Assembly (NCBI GenBank): GCA_963556255.1
Contig: OY744608.1
Span: 11,959,519 to 12,023,518 of the forward strand
Length of the DNA: 64,000 nt
Direction: 5' to 3'
From: Allolobophora icterica
Taxonomy: Eukaryota > Annelida > Clitellata > Crassiclitellata > Lumbricidae
Below the pieces are notes generated by a model, which was given only the letters and a program-made list of their open reading frames with translations, did not search any database and was not told the origin of the DNA. The number at the start of each line of letters is the position of its first letter. Position 1 is the stretch's first letter. Below are positions 37,061-63,369 of this stretch, piece after piece. The translations under genes and the position numbers were made by a program.

Positions 37061-37571
37061 GGGGCCATCCATATTACGTACGCGTGGAAGGGAGGGGTTA
37101 ACCCAAATGCATGTGCTTGCGTATGCTTGCGTATGGGGGGTCTACTGATAATGTACGTACGCATAGGAAACGGGGGGGAGGTAAAACCTATTATTTGTCT
37201 ATATTGGCCAAATTGATCGGCCTTCAAGTGAGCCAGAGTTCAGTCTTTTCAGCTATCAGGTACTATCAGGGGAAGTAGGACTGTGGGAGAGGTGTCACTT
37301 GTATGCTACCTTAAGGTCCTTACCTCTGAACGCTATTATTAAACTATCACACAGCTCAGCAGTGAGTCCGTGGATTACTCATCCTTCAGTCTGGCCTAAA
37401 GTGCAGACAGTCAATGTCTGGACCTGTCGCAATGACATTCTGCAGCTGGTCTTAATGGGGGGGGGGTGCGTCAAGCGTACGTACGCCGGTGGGGGGGTGA
37501 AAATGTACGTATGCGTATAGGGAGGGTCCATTTTCCCCGGATTTTTGCCTACGTACTATATGGATGGCCCC
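37061..37571. mobile_element. TIR element with GGGGCCATCCATAT ends (copy 1, 511 bp)
   Basis: The left end GGGGCCATCCATATTACGTA is mirrored at the right as GGGGCCATCCATATAGTACG. A 3-bp duplication CTA flanks it. The 3-bp duplication and terminal sequence suggest a PIF/Harbinger- or ISL2EU-like non-autonomous element. A second copy lies at 47412-47981. Confidence 0.85.
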
Positions 37572-37992
37572 CTATAGAATCTGCATACACTTTTACAAGC
37601 ATTTGAAAACTGTTCTTTATCACCACCAGAGTTGGGCTGGGGGGCATCTGAGTACGTATCTTGGCTATAAAAACTTTTATGCACTGATGTATTTTCTTGA
37701 CTTTGTTTGTTAACATGGTAACCATGATTTGCTTATCATGTAACTAGTATTGATCTTGTATTTGACAGTTTTGCATCGGACTGTACCAGGTACACATAAG
37801 TTTCAATCAGTATAGTCTCTTACGTTTTGGTGAGTAATGTGTTTCATCTGTTCTATATTCGTTCAGTTTGCTTCTAGAATGTACCACTGTTGCTGCCAGA
37901 CAAGTAAGTAAGTTAGTATGAGGAACCAAGGCATTACGTTTCTCATTTTGCAGCACTTCTTTGACGTACCGTACTTAAAAGACGTTATATTG
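37572..37992. other. no gene seen
   Basis: Nothing supported. Confidence 0.35.
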
Positions 37993-38000
37993 AGTGTCTT

Positions 38001-38924
38001 CATGGTTCGAGAATTCGTGACTTTCGGTTTTAAAATTCGTAAAAATTCGCGAATTTTTGGTCTATTTTAAAATTTGTAAAAATTCGTAAAAGTTCGTTGG
38101 GCCATTGTTGGGCCTTTTTTACATTGACAGTGGCGTTTTGCAAAAACAGCGTAAGCAACAACAGCAAATGTGATGACGGCATGATTTGTTGTGTTAAGCT
38201 TCTGCTTAGAATTTGATGTAAAAATTCAATATAAAAGTTTATTACTTAACGTGGGTTAATTCATTTCAAATCTAATTTCTTAAGGATGAAAGAACATGGA
38301 CCGGAGTGAAAGTATGTAGTAATTTTGGAGAAGAATGAAGGGATAATCCCAAAAATACAGTGTTGTTTTTGTGACAAGGAATTTGTTGGTTGTTCTGCCC
38401 GAATTCGGGAGCAGTTGCAAGGCGAAAATACAGAAACCAGAGTCGAGTGGGAGCAGTGGGCTGTTCCTGACTCAGAATCAGAGGACGATGAAGTGGAAGA
38501 CACAGCTCGGTGAACGTTGCCAACCCTTTTTAACCATGGTTGGTTGCAAGCTGTGTTAGTGACTGACTGGTCACACTAGAGCTGGGCACTGGTGGTTTTT
38601 GTTGTGATGACTGGCACTCTCACTGACACACAACCCAACTACGATAGAAATCGAAGTTCAAGACTCAAAGTAGAACAGTAACTGAATATCAGTAGCCTAC
38701 TATAATAGCTATCTTTTACGGCTGATTGATTGATTGCCTATGACATTGACATTTACTTGCTTAAAAAGTTGAAAAGTAAACAAATAATAAAATTCGTTGC
38801 TATAGCAAAGAATTCTATTATTTTATCATTTTACGAATTTTAACGAATTTTAAAACTGCAATTTTAAAATTCGTTAAAATATGTGAATTTTTTTAATTCG
38901 TAAAATGCGAACTCTCGAACTATG
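38001..38924 (+). mobile_element. hAT element (924 bp) with a BED-like zinc-finger remnant
   Basis: The ends are CATGGTTCGAGAATTC and, reverse-complemented, CATAGTTCGAGAGTTC. The perfect TSD AGTGTCTT is at 37993-38000 and 38925-38932. Subterminal AAATTCGTAAAA repeats occur at both ends. The plus-strand frame 38325-38510 contains IPKIQCCFCDKEFVG, a CxxC half-finger like the BED domain at the N-terminus of hAT transposases. The rest of the transposase is absent. Confidence 0.88.
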
Positions 38925-38929
38925 AGTGT

Positions 38930-39080
38930 CTTGAACATACATATTTACATTGAGTGTCCCATACATACATATTTTACATAGGCCTACATACATACATACA
39001 TATACACATACATACATAGATTTCATACATACATACATACATATACCGGTACACAAATAGATTACATACATACATGCCAG
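38930..39080 (+). repeat. impure (CATA)n
   Basis: Several short runs between 38938 and 39090. Confidence 0.85.
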
Positions 39081-39090
39081 TCATACATGC

Positions 39091-40159
39091 ATACATTTTT
39101 ATTCACAGATGCAGTTACCAAGTGATTAAGTTAGCAGATAATCGGCATAAGTTCCTCACTTCATTAAGCACATAAAATTATTGTTAACAAGTATATGGTT
39201 TTAACAACAACAATGTCTAACATGCTTTTGAAAGCTACGACATGACAGATAATACATTTAACTGTTATGCAACATCAGTTCTCGTGTAACTTCCAAGGTG
39301 ATATTACTCTAAAATATCTTTGGTTAACTGCAGGCTTTGGTTTCGTTCAATGGTCGTCCGAGTCGTAAAAATACTTTTGTACAACACCTTTCAAGAACGT
39401 ACGAAAAACACATCAAATAGCCACCTATACCGTATCGTCACCTGTGATCAGAAGCCTGTGTTTAATTGGGGCTTTGGCCAAAGTTATCAGTAAAGATGAC
39501 TCAAGAAGTATGGCAGGGAATCTACGGGGTAATGTTGTCTATAATGCAGTTTGGGGCTTTTCACCAAATGTACGTCTAATAATATAATTAAGTTTAAATG
39601 TCTAAAAACTTCCTCTGGCTTAAAGCATAGTATACAGATCTGCGTATGCACATAGGAATTTAGACATTTGTTCTTCATTTTAGAATCCCTCATGTACGTT
39701 GAGTAATCTATGCAGAAATACTATACAGGGCTAATAACTTGTAATGAAACATATATGAGTGCTGTATAGGAATACGACATGAACATAAAAATGGATTGTT
39801 TATGCAAGCATGAACACATTTCAAGCAAGGTTAGTATGCAACGCTCTGCAAGAAATATATATACACTCGTAAAGTAATTATTAATGCCTGTTTCACGAAG
39901 ACGTATAGTTCATAGATATAGGTCTACTGATGAAGGACAGTTGCTTTGTGGCTTACAGCCAGAAACCATGAATGTGGCTTTCACTGACATGACAAAAGTT
40001 TTTCACGCTTTTAAGACCACAATAGATCTTTTGTGCCAGACATAATGTGCTTTGGCCGCAAAAACAGAAAACCTGTTGCAAGGCTTTCATTGAAGTGTCT
40101 GTAGTCTGATTCTGGTCTTACTGATCTCCTTGACCTCATTGACCTCGATGTAAATGACC
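39091..40159. other. downstream flank or 3' UTR of TMEM26
   Basis: No repeat or gene stands out. On the minus strand AATAAA lies at about 39102-39097 and ATTAAA near 39463-39458. Either could end the TMEM26 transcript. Confidence 0.4.
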
Positions 40160-54938
<14,779 letters not shown>

Positions 54939-54984
54939 CACTACGAACTGTCCACGCGAATCTACTTGACCAAAACAACTTTGA

Positions 54985-55070
54985 CTGCGCCGCAGTCAGC
55001 TACACTGCTCGCTTTTATAGCGCTGTTTCCGCGCGTGTCTATGGCGACCGTTGGCGCGTCCATTGGTTAA
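54985..55070 (-). promoter_or_regulatory. TMEM26 core promoter: TATA and CCAAT boxes
   Basis: On the minus strand CTATAAAAG lies at 55020-55012 and CCAAT at 55066-55062, about 45 bases further upstream. Transcription would start about 30 bases past the TATA box, near 54985, leaving a 5' leader of about 50 nt before the ATG at 54938. The surrounding 100 bp is CpG-rich compared with the flanks. Motif spacing is seen; function is inferred. Confidence 0.65.
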
Positions 55071-55345
55071 CTCCCTGTTGCAATTTCGACTGAGTTGGGT
55101 CTGTGAGGCGTGCGTAATGCGCTTATTAATCTGTTTGTCCGTTGCTGTAGCGGACTGTAGATGAAGTGTTCCGTGTGGAGAAGAACAGGAAAAGTAAACA
55201 ATTGCGCAGAATTGTAATTGCCCGTTGACGATTTTGCACTGCTGAATGCGGAGGTCGAAAATGAAGAGCAGATTCAGCAACGCACATTAGCCTGTGTCAG
55301 CATCCGAAGCCTTCTACGGGATGACGCAGCCTTCTAAACGAAGGA

Positions 55346-55452
<107 letters not shown>

Positions 55453-55639
55453 GTGACGAATAACCGTCACTTACTGCGTCATCAGTTGTATGCGCTGTCG
55501 TCGTCTCAACAGAATCTAGTGACGTTCATTGTGTCTGTGTCTTGTTTGTGTGTGTGGGCGCATAGAAGGGTGTATGGGTGTGTTTGATGATTGTTCGATT
55601 CGATAAGACAAAATGAAATAATCCTAGGTCACAGGCGAT

Positions 55640-55688
55640 TATTACTATTAGTAGTAGTAGTAATAGTAGTTGTAGTAGTAAAAAAAAC

Positions 55689-55754
<66 letters not shown>

Positions 55755-55925
55755 ATAGTAGTACTAGCTGTGGTAGTGGTAGTGGTGGAGTTAGTAGTAG
55801 TAGCAGTGGTAGTGGTGGTAGTAGTAGTTGTTGTTGTTGTTGTTGTAGCCTAGTAGTTGTAGTAGTAGTAGCAGCAGTGTTAGTAATAGTAGTGGGGGTA
55901 TATAGTGGTGTTACTCCTACTACTA
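55640..55925. repeat. inverted trinucleotide block: (AGT)n, (ACT)n, (GTA)n
   Basis: 55648-55680 AGT type, 55688-55753 (ACT)n pure, 55755-55880 GTA type. The middle block is complementary to both flanks. Confidence 0.92.
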
Positions 55926-56009
55926 CTATTTCTGTTACTGCTACTACTACTATAATTGTTGTTATTACTATTATTGTTATTTATTACCAAATTCTACAAC
56001 GAAATTTTT

Positions 56010-56200
56010 AAACACCCGCAACAAAACACTGAAATGGAGATCTGTTTCTAGTCAGTCGCCAGATGAAATGCGGTTAAATATCCAGATGTTTGAAAACCAA
56101 TGAGAAATAGTGAGTTTTTGGGCATTCTGGGAGGTTTTCTTGAAGGCAGAAATGGTCTGATGAAACTTGGTGTTCGGTTTCATTCCTTGATTAAACTCAG
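56010..56200 (-). mobile_element. LINE 3' UTR fragment
   Basis: Shares AGTCAGTCGCCAGATGAA, TATCCAGATGTTTGAAAACC and the TTCTTGAAGG region with 2985-3140 and 41215-41600. Confidence 0.75.
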
Positions 56201-56404
56201 ACATTCCTAGTCTTCTGCTGGCTAACTCGTCCGCATTGAAATCGATTTTAATCAACATAAAAATTGTCATACATGGAAACATGTTTATTCATGAGATATA
56301 TATGCATTGGTCTGGCCTTTGTCAACACGAAGGTCATCTAGCGCCTTTTTTACTTCGCCTTTCAGTAGTTCCTTTGAGGTGCTGAGCGTGTAGGATGCCC
56401 ATAT

Positions 56405-56558
56405 ATTAGAAGATTGTATGCATGCATGTATGTATGTTTGTTTGTATATAATGTTCTATGTATGTGATGTATGTATGTAGCCTACGCATGTATATGTGTT
56501 TATGTATTTATGTATGCATGTATATGTACGCATTTATGCATATGTGTATGTATGTATG

Positions 56559-56590
<32 letters not shown>

Positions 56591-56940
56591 TGTATGTATG
56601 TATGTATGTATGTATGTATGTATGTATGTATGTATGTATGTATGTATGTATGTATGTATGTATGTATGTATGTATGTATGTATGTATGTATGTATGTATG
56701 TATGTATGTATGTATGAATGTATGTGTAGGAGTGTATAGGACAGACACAGGCATTGGAAAGATAGAGACAGCGAGACAGAGTGAAAGGGAGTCAGACAGA
56801 CAGACAGAAAGTCGGAGAGATGGACAGTCAGACAGATACACAGACAGACAGACAGACAGTCGGAGAGACGGACAGCCAGATAGACAGACAGGTAGACAGA
56901 CACAGAGATCGGAAGACAGACAGACAGGCAGAGAGGAATG
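56405..56940 (+). repeat. (TATG)n microsatellite then GACA-rich repeats
   Basis: (TATG)n pure from 56563 to 56715. Impure ACAG/GACA to 56940. All open frames here come from the repeat. Confidence 0.97.
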
Positions 56941-57489
56941 AAAGAGGCAGAGAGCTGTGCTATGCGTGGGCGTAGCAGGTATGCACTAGTGTCTAGACTA
57001 GACAGGGGAATGGCACCTGTGGTCAAGCCACGTATGGTGCTTGTGTAAAATATGTAGACCAAGCGACGCCGACCGGAAGGGGATTTAAGAGCAGTGTTAG
57101 GACTGTAAAGTTGCTCAGTCTGTGTATCGTGCTCTGTCGGTCGGAGTCGCTGGTCGGATGTCGTGCTGCCGAATGAACTACACTTCAACACCCGAGTCTT
57201 CTTCGTCTTCTTCCGTTGGGCGGTCACCCCCCCCCCCCAATCTCGGGCGACCAACGCAGACACTACATATGTATGTATTTATGTATGTATGCATTTGTAT
57301 ACGTATGCATATATTTAGTAGCAGATATTTATATCTATGTATTGTATAGATTATGGATATATATGTATGCATGTAAATATGCAGACTGTATGAATGTGTG
57401 TGCCTAATTATGTAGGTCCTATGTAAGTATTTAATTAAGTCGGCCTATTTTTAGTGTTAATTTTTTTCACTGGTTAAATACGTTATTCT

Positions 57490-57580
57490 GCGTAACTCCA
57501 TGGCAACGTCTGTTGATGACGTCATCTCTAAACCGATTGTCTGTTGCTCTCTGCTGTCGCCATTTTGAAAGGCCTTCGAT
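57490..57580. promoter_or_regulatory. cluster of X-box-like, CRE and YY1-like motifs
   Basis: GTAACTCCATGGCAAC at 57494-57509, TGACGTCA at 57517-57524 and TCGCCATTTTG at 57558-57568. All are typical promoter motifs, but no neighbouring first exon is recognised on either strand. Confidence 0.3.
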
Positions 57581-60500
57581 CGGAAACTTCAGTCGCAAAT
57601 GCTAAATAGAGCGTAGGCCCTACAGGAAAAATTGGGAAAAGATCGGAGATCCAAGATCGGAGATTTTAAGAATGAACAAGATGGACCATTGATGACAAGA
57701 CTGCGTAACTAGGCGACGAAGCTTAGTCTATTCACGGGTATAACATTAATCTAAAACAACGATAACGCGAGTCTGATCTTATATTACAACTAGTGTATTT
57801 GCCCGTCATATTATGACGTCATATTATAGGCCTATATGTATCGTTGGTTATCGCCGTCGTCAAGACCGCCGTCGTCAAGACAAACGCTTAATGTTTCACA
57901 ATAGAACAGAACCCGTTTGTGACGTAGCGTCCCCCGACAGACAGACACTATATGGATATTATATGTATAGATTATGGTTGCATAAGAGTTTGTCATGCTA
58001 TCTAACTTTCAGGTTGACTAAAATATTAAATTTTACTAATAAGAGTTTACGCGCCATCCAGTTACGCAACTGTATTTACGCATAACCCAGTTACGAGCTG
58101 CCAGCCAATTTTCGTCCAGTGGCCTATCTTGTTCCCTTCTTAAAATTATTGGAAAAGACGAAGTACACTAGATGCTAGAATGACGGTAACAATAGTTCAC
58201 AGACTGAAGCATAATCTGATTTTATGCGTCCGGAATTGTGTCTCGAATAAACTAATTGTCTGATGCATTAACTGCAGACTTAACTAACTAGCCAATAAAA
58301 CTTAAATTTAGTCCTGAAATCCCTGTAGGGTTATAACTATAGGCCTACACAACGTCAGCCCAGACAATCACATTCACAAGGCCCCAGTGACGCTATGTAA
58401 AACCCATAAATCGTAAACCAACCGTTAGATTTGCCATGTGCCGTAAACCAACCGCTAGCTTATGCCATTTGCATTTCGTGCTTCTATTAGAATTGTCTTG
58501 GTGCATCATAGGTTGATGTCTTGTGCACTATACACTGGCGCTTTAGAAGCTACTAATTAACAATGATAATAGATTACAAGAAGTGGTGGAAAGAAACGGA
58601 GACGAAGTCAAGCAGGGAAGGGCAGAGTAGAATGAGATGGGAAAAGAATAGCATTAGTAGGAAGATAGCATAATATAGGGCAGATCGGTACAAGATGGCC
58701 TATCGGAGCGAAACGCAGCTGCACTTGTACGATTGAGAGTGTTCAGATAAAATCGCTAATCAAATCATCGCCTTTCAGGTGCACGTGCACCGAAGAATAT
58801 TTTTATGCAGCCTAAATGCTCTGATAGCCTATACTGCACAGCTTCATTTCAATATATGAATCACCACAACATGGCCTAAGGACTTACGGACCAATATAGA
58901 CCGGTTTACATCGATATAATTTCCATAACGTATGAAATAAAATATTAGATCCATATTGATATGACAAAGCGTATATCAATATTAATGTCTTGTTGTTAAG
59001 ATATGGCGATACGTTTCCTGACACTGCTGAATATGTCATAACGCGAGAGTTTAAAAAATCAGAAACAAAATCTTTTGTAGTTAATGTTATTCACAGTGCC
59101 ATCAATCACAGAATTTACATAATAAATATTTTTACCGCTATGCAGGTTAGTATTGATGAATGATCTGATTCAGATGCAGACACCACTGGCTTCCATCCCG
59201 ACAAATTTTAGACATAAATTGACTTGAAACTCCTCAATTTTATATGAGTGCCGGGTACATCAAAGAATTTTATCATTTGCGACACAGGCACATGCGTAGG
59301 CCTACTGGATTACTGATACTTTTTGTTGTAGCAAAACTACATTGTAACCTGGGTGTAATAAATGTAGGTCCCTAATTATTATGCATTGCCTACAAAAACT
59401 TGTGTATACACATTAAACATTTTAGACTTAGCTAAAATTCGTCATATCAAGTGCCTTGTCACATACGTGCAGTCATATTTACATCAATGCTGATGATTTG
59501 ATAACAGAATGATTTGAATAAAATAGTAGTCTCTTCAACGTGTATAGTCTTCCAACTTAATGTGGTAAACCGATTGATAAAGCTTAAAAGTTATTATCTG
59601 AAAAAGAATTTAGCCTAAACCCTTAATTATCGTCACAAACTCCTAGGGCTTTAAAGTTATAGTTGGCTTTCAACGAAAAAGGGTACAGTTTAAAGCGAAA
59701 TCATAAAGTCAACAACGCAAAATCGAAAAGTCGAAAAGTCCAGGTCAAATGGGCAGATGAAACCCTGTTGCCAAGCGGAATTTTGAGCTCCCCACTCCAG
59801 TCGCAGTACTACTTTTTGTTTTAACGGCCCTTGCAGCCTCGGGTGTATGATGTTCAGTCACGTGAATACACCTGAAGGAATATTCAGGCAAAATAATATC
59901 TTAGACGATCGATATGCCGGTATTACGGATGCCAGATGGTAGACTGCCCCAGATAAAATGACCCAGCAACTGCGAAAATCCACGAGCCGTTTCTTCTTGT
60001 TTATTAAAAATTTGTTATTCAAGTGAACAGTGGACTACTTTATTGAACAACGTGACAATAAAATTCGGCGTTTTTCACAAAATTAACCTCAAAATTTTCA
60101 ATGGGCGCAGGCTATACACTCGTCATGAAGGCATTGGACTGTAAGCCCCTGGTAAATACATCTGCCTATATAGCATGAATACAATGGTTCATTTATTTAG
60201 ATTACGTTTCTTATTATTTATAATATTTTGGCACACATTGCAGAATTTATTACAACAAAAATGATCAACAGGAAAAATCTCTTGCGTCTCTGATCTAGCG
60301 TTCGAATCTGTCCGTCCGTGGGTCTGTCTGTCTGTCTGTCTTTCTCTCTCTCTCTTTCTTTCTGTCTGTTACTGTCTATCCAGGTCTCTTACACGTCCTG
60401 CTGCCTGTATTCACGTTCGCGTGCTTGGATCAGAAATACGCAATTATTACGTCATTACCCGTAACAAAATATCACCATCACCAGCCACCACCTTACTCTC

Positions 60501-61120
60501 AGTTTTTATCGGATATGATGGACAGCAATTTAGTACTATTAGTATCATCCAGAGTTTGAGTCAGTGTTATTATTTATATTCCTCGGCAGACTTACATAGC
60601 TATGCAGAGATTTGTTTTCTCTAACCAGTGCGATTTGCCAGTTCCCGTAGTATCAGTTTACACGTATTATAGAAGTATCTAGTAATGCTTATCGGTTTTT
60701 ATTAAGCCTTATCTAAACCCAAGGGAAACCCTTTGGGTTACCAAATATATAAGTGAGTAATTTTATTATTGATTTCCCCTATATGCTTGACAATAGTTCT
60801 TCGTTATTGTAGCGTAGCACACAACTGATAAATAGAATTAACTTTAGGCACATCGTTAAGAGAGGCTTGACAACATGGCGCTATGCAAACATAAATCTAA
60901 ACAATTCTTAATATCTTCGATTGGCAACGCTTCTGTTGTTATGGCGACGACCATGGCAACGGGAATTTCTTCTCTTCTTTCGCCACATTTCTAAAACATT
61001 TACATAATATTGTTTTGTTCGTAGTTAGCTTAGATGGCCTCTTGCTTGTACATTGCTACCACGCCGATTTATAAAGGTCCTATGAAATTAACTATTAGGC
61101 CTATGTAGTTATATGCTTAT
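57581..61120. other. 3.5 kb with no recognised gene
   Basis: Scattered TAGGCCTA octamers. At 57790-57830 GCCCGTCATAT repeats the Helitron-like end at 61130. (CTGT)n/(CT)n occurs at 60325-60370. Otherwise nothing supported. Confidence 0.4.
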
Positions 61121-61124
61121 ATAT

Positions 61125-61440
61125 ATAACTTTGCCCGTCATATATGACGGGTTGTCTCTGTTTCGTGAACGCGACAATGCAACATAAAACTGGCCATGTG
61201 GGTTAGGAGCCCCGTGTGCCTGCATGCGCCCGATGCAGACCTTAGACAGAATGAGTTACATTCCACAGCGCAGCCCGTGTCCCTGCCCTGTATCGGCCCG
61301 TGCGCCTCCACCTGACTCGCCCGATAATAGCCCGTGCGCATGGATCGGGCTGGCCCGAAGCACAATCCAGACAGCCCGTGCGCATGCATGGTGTTCGCCC
61401 GATACCCATTCCAGACATTCCGTTAGCGTTTATTTCACGA
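61125..61440 (-). pseudogene. Helitron helicase C-terminus remnant and GC-rich degenerate repeats
   Basis: On the minus strand 61193-61149 encodes GQFYVALSRSRNRDN, the last conserved motif of Pif1-type helicases found at the end of Helitron Rep/helicase proteins. A TATATGACGGGCAAA end follows. Upstream, 61205-61410 holds about four copies of a 45-60-bp GCCCGTGCGCATG/CGCCCGAT/TCCAGACA unit, not helicase sequence. The rest of the element is missing. Confidence 0.6.
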
Positions 61441-61614
61441 TGGACACGCAGAGCTAGGAAATTATATAAGAGATAGATTTGTATATATAGTGTATATAAT
61501 AGACCTATATCAATAGATTTTCTTTTTGTTAAAGTTTAAAATATCAGACTATTAATACCACTTCGCATTGATTTTCTGACGCTATTGATTGTGTCATCAT
61601 CATCATTATAACCA

Positions 61615-61745
61615 GTCTTGTTGTCAAGACCTTAAACCTCAAGACCAAAACTTTGAACCTCAAGACCAAGACCAAGACCAAGACCAAGACTTTGAACCTC
61701 AAGACCAAGACCAAGACTTTGAACCTCAAGACGAAGACCCAACAA
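61615..61745 (+). repeat. CAAGAC hexanucleotide array (left)
   Basis: CAAGAC/CAAGACTTTGAACCT units. The long open frame of D/Q/E/P residues follows from the repeat. Confidence 0.9.
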
Positions 61746-62265
61746 ATCACTCATATCCAGACTTCTATTCCTTACTAAAAAAATTGTGAAGTCGGACTAC
61801 TCGCTAATTTGATGAAAACATGAGTCTCTTATTTTACTCAAGCAAAACAACTCTTAAATGCAGACTGCAAAGAATTCCAAATTCGTATTTACAAAAGTCC
61901 TTCATGCGCAATGTTATTCCAAATGCCTGTTGCATTTTATAAAAACCAATTCGCTCAGAATTTTCGGACCAAGACGTGACCTGTGGGTTCTCATAAAAAT
62001 TCTGCCATGTGAACAAATAGGCCTACGTTCTACAGGTGCTGAAATTGCTGGCACATACAGCCACTTTGCAAACACCGTACAGTGTAGAAATCGTGAATCT
62101 GTTTTGAAATCGTTCCATGGTAAATAAGTAGAAGTCAAAATAATTGTCCAAAACAACAGTAAAGCCTCATTCACACCGTGTAAGTATTAAAGCAATTGTA
62201 TTAATAATTATTGGATAAATTTTTTTTATCTTGCGTTTTGTTAAATGACTGTTCATATTGACAAA

Positions 62266-62400
62266 AAGTCTTGGTCTTGGTCTTGCAAGACCAAGACCAA
62301 GACTTTGAAGCTCAAGCTCAAGACCAAGACTTTGGTCTCAAGACCAAGACCAAGACTTTCAAAAACGAACTCGAGTGCAGTGCACTCAAGACCAAGACCT
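62266..62400 (+). repeat. CAAGAC hexanucleotide array (right) with a central palindrome
   Basis: Same units as 61615-61745. At its left end GTCTTGGTCTTGGTCTTG is directly followed by its reverse complement, CAAGACCAAGACCAAGAC (62269-62304). Confidence 0.92.
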
Positions 62401-62487
62401 TTCTGCTTAATGATTACATCAGGTTAGGTCAGACCTACCGGTTGTGATTGACAGGAGGGCGTGGCCATGGCCGGAAGTCGCCATTTA

Positions 62488-62553
62488 CTACATCGGCGTG
62501 TAGTCCTTGCGTATTGCGGCGGCCAAACAGCACGCTATGATGATTCCGACGAT
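62488..62553 (-). CDS. tetraspanin last coding exon
   Basis: 66 nt: 21 codons plus TAG. It encodes the second half of TM4 (IVGIIIACCLAAA) and a basic-acidic cytoplasmic tail (IRKDYTPM). It is too short to show up as an ordinary open frame. Acceptor CACTAG precedes it. Confidence 0.92.
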   Translation of the reverse strand: MVGIIIACCLAAAIRKDYTPM

Positions 62554-63366
62554 CTAGTGTAAAGAGTAATAACACAATAACACTGAGGGTGGATCAAGGA
62601 TTGAAAATGGAGGGGGTGAAGTAGCTGTGTATACTGGGGCGAACTGAGGGAGACAGGAAAACGTTAGTCCACCAATTTATGGAGATTACGTCTATCTAGC
62701 CCAACTTCCCAAAGAATCCGCTCGAGGGTTTAAACCAAAATGTTCATACGATGATAGTGGTTTTGGTGTTGGTGTTGGAGGTGGTGGTGGTGGTGGTGGT
62801 GGTGGCGGCGGCGGCGGCGGTGGCGGTGGTGAGGGTGGTGGTGGCATCGGTGGTATTGGTGGTAGTTGTGATGATGATGATAATAACGACGACAACGATA
62901 ATGATGATGATGATGATAATGATGACTACGACAACAAGGGCAAGGAGGATCTTGCGCATGCTCAATTCTATGACCCTACTTTGTTTAGATCAAGTACGAT
63001 TTAAGTGTGTTTTATCTGTAAGAGTTTACACATGTGGTTGAATAGTCCAAGGCTTACCAGAAGAAAAGACCCGACTTGCTTTTTACCAGATATCGCAATG
63101 TTTTACCAGAACGAGTCTTGTTACACAGATGAGTCATTTGACTTGAATTATTTTGTCTTTTTATTTATAGCATATTTAGGCCGCGGGAGTTATAGCCTGC
63201 AATGACTCTGTAAGCAGGTCCGAATCTACAATCGTTGGTTTAAAAACCCAGCGCTCTACTGAATGGACCAGCGCTTTCTTACCTGAATGAAGGCCAGCAC
63301 TAAGGCCACGATTCCAATGATGAGAATGTTTTTCTTGGCCCACTCTATCATCGTTTCCGCACAACC
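62488..63366 (-). CDS. tetraspanin, 3' end (last two coding exons; gene runs off the right edge)
   Basis: Tetraspanins are four-pass membrane proteins that organise membrane microdomains. The exon at 63366-63283 (28 codons, phase 0 both ends) reads GCAETMIEWAKKNILIIGIV and then ALVLAFIQ. This is the family's conserved exon: the GC near the end of the large extracellular loop followed by the start of TM4. The last exon, 62553-62488, reads IVGIIIACCLAAAIRKDYTP and M-stop, which is the end of TM4 with its juxtamembrane cysteines and a short tail. Borders are TGCAG|G, CAG|GTAAGA and CTAG|ATC. Exons for TM1-3 and most of the loop must lie beyond 64000. The subfamily cannot be assigned from this part. 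Confidence 0.93.
62755..62935 (+). repeat. (GGT)n/(GGC)n then (GAT)n triplets
   Basis: GGT at 62780-62850 with a short GGC run, then GATGAT/GACAAC triplets to 62935. It lies inside the last intron of the tetraspanin gene. Confidence 0.93.
63283..63366 (-). CDS. tetraspanin penultimate coding exon
   Basis: 84 nt, phase 0 at both ends, the usual size and phase for this conserved tetraspanin exon. It begins with the GC dipeptide of the extracellular loop and ends ...LAFIQ at a GTAAGA donor. Confidence 0.93.
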
Positions 63367-63369
63367 CTG

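Noticed and set aside
56508..57263. 251-codon minus-strand open frame
   Set aside because: More than half is TATG and GACA repeat translation. The remaining N-terminal part has no recognised motif.
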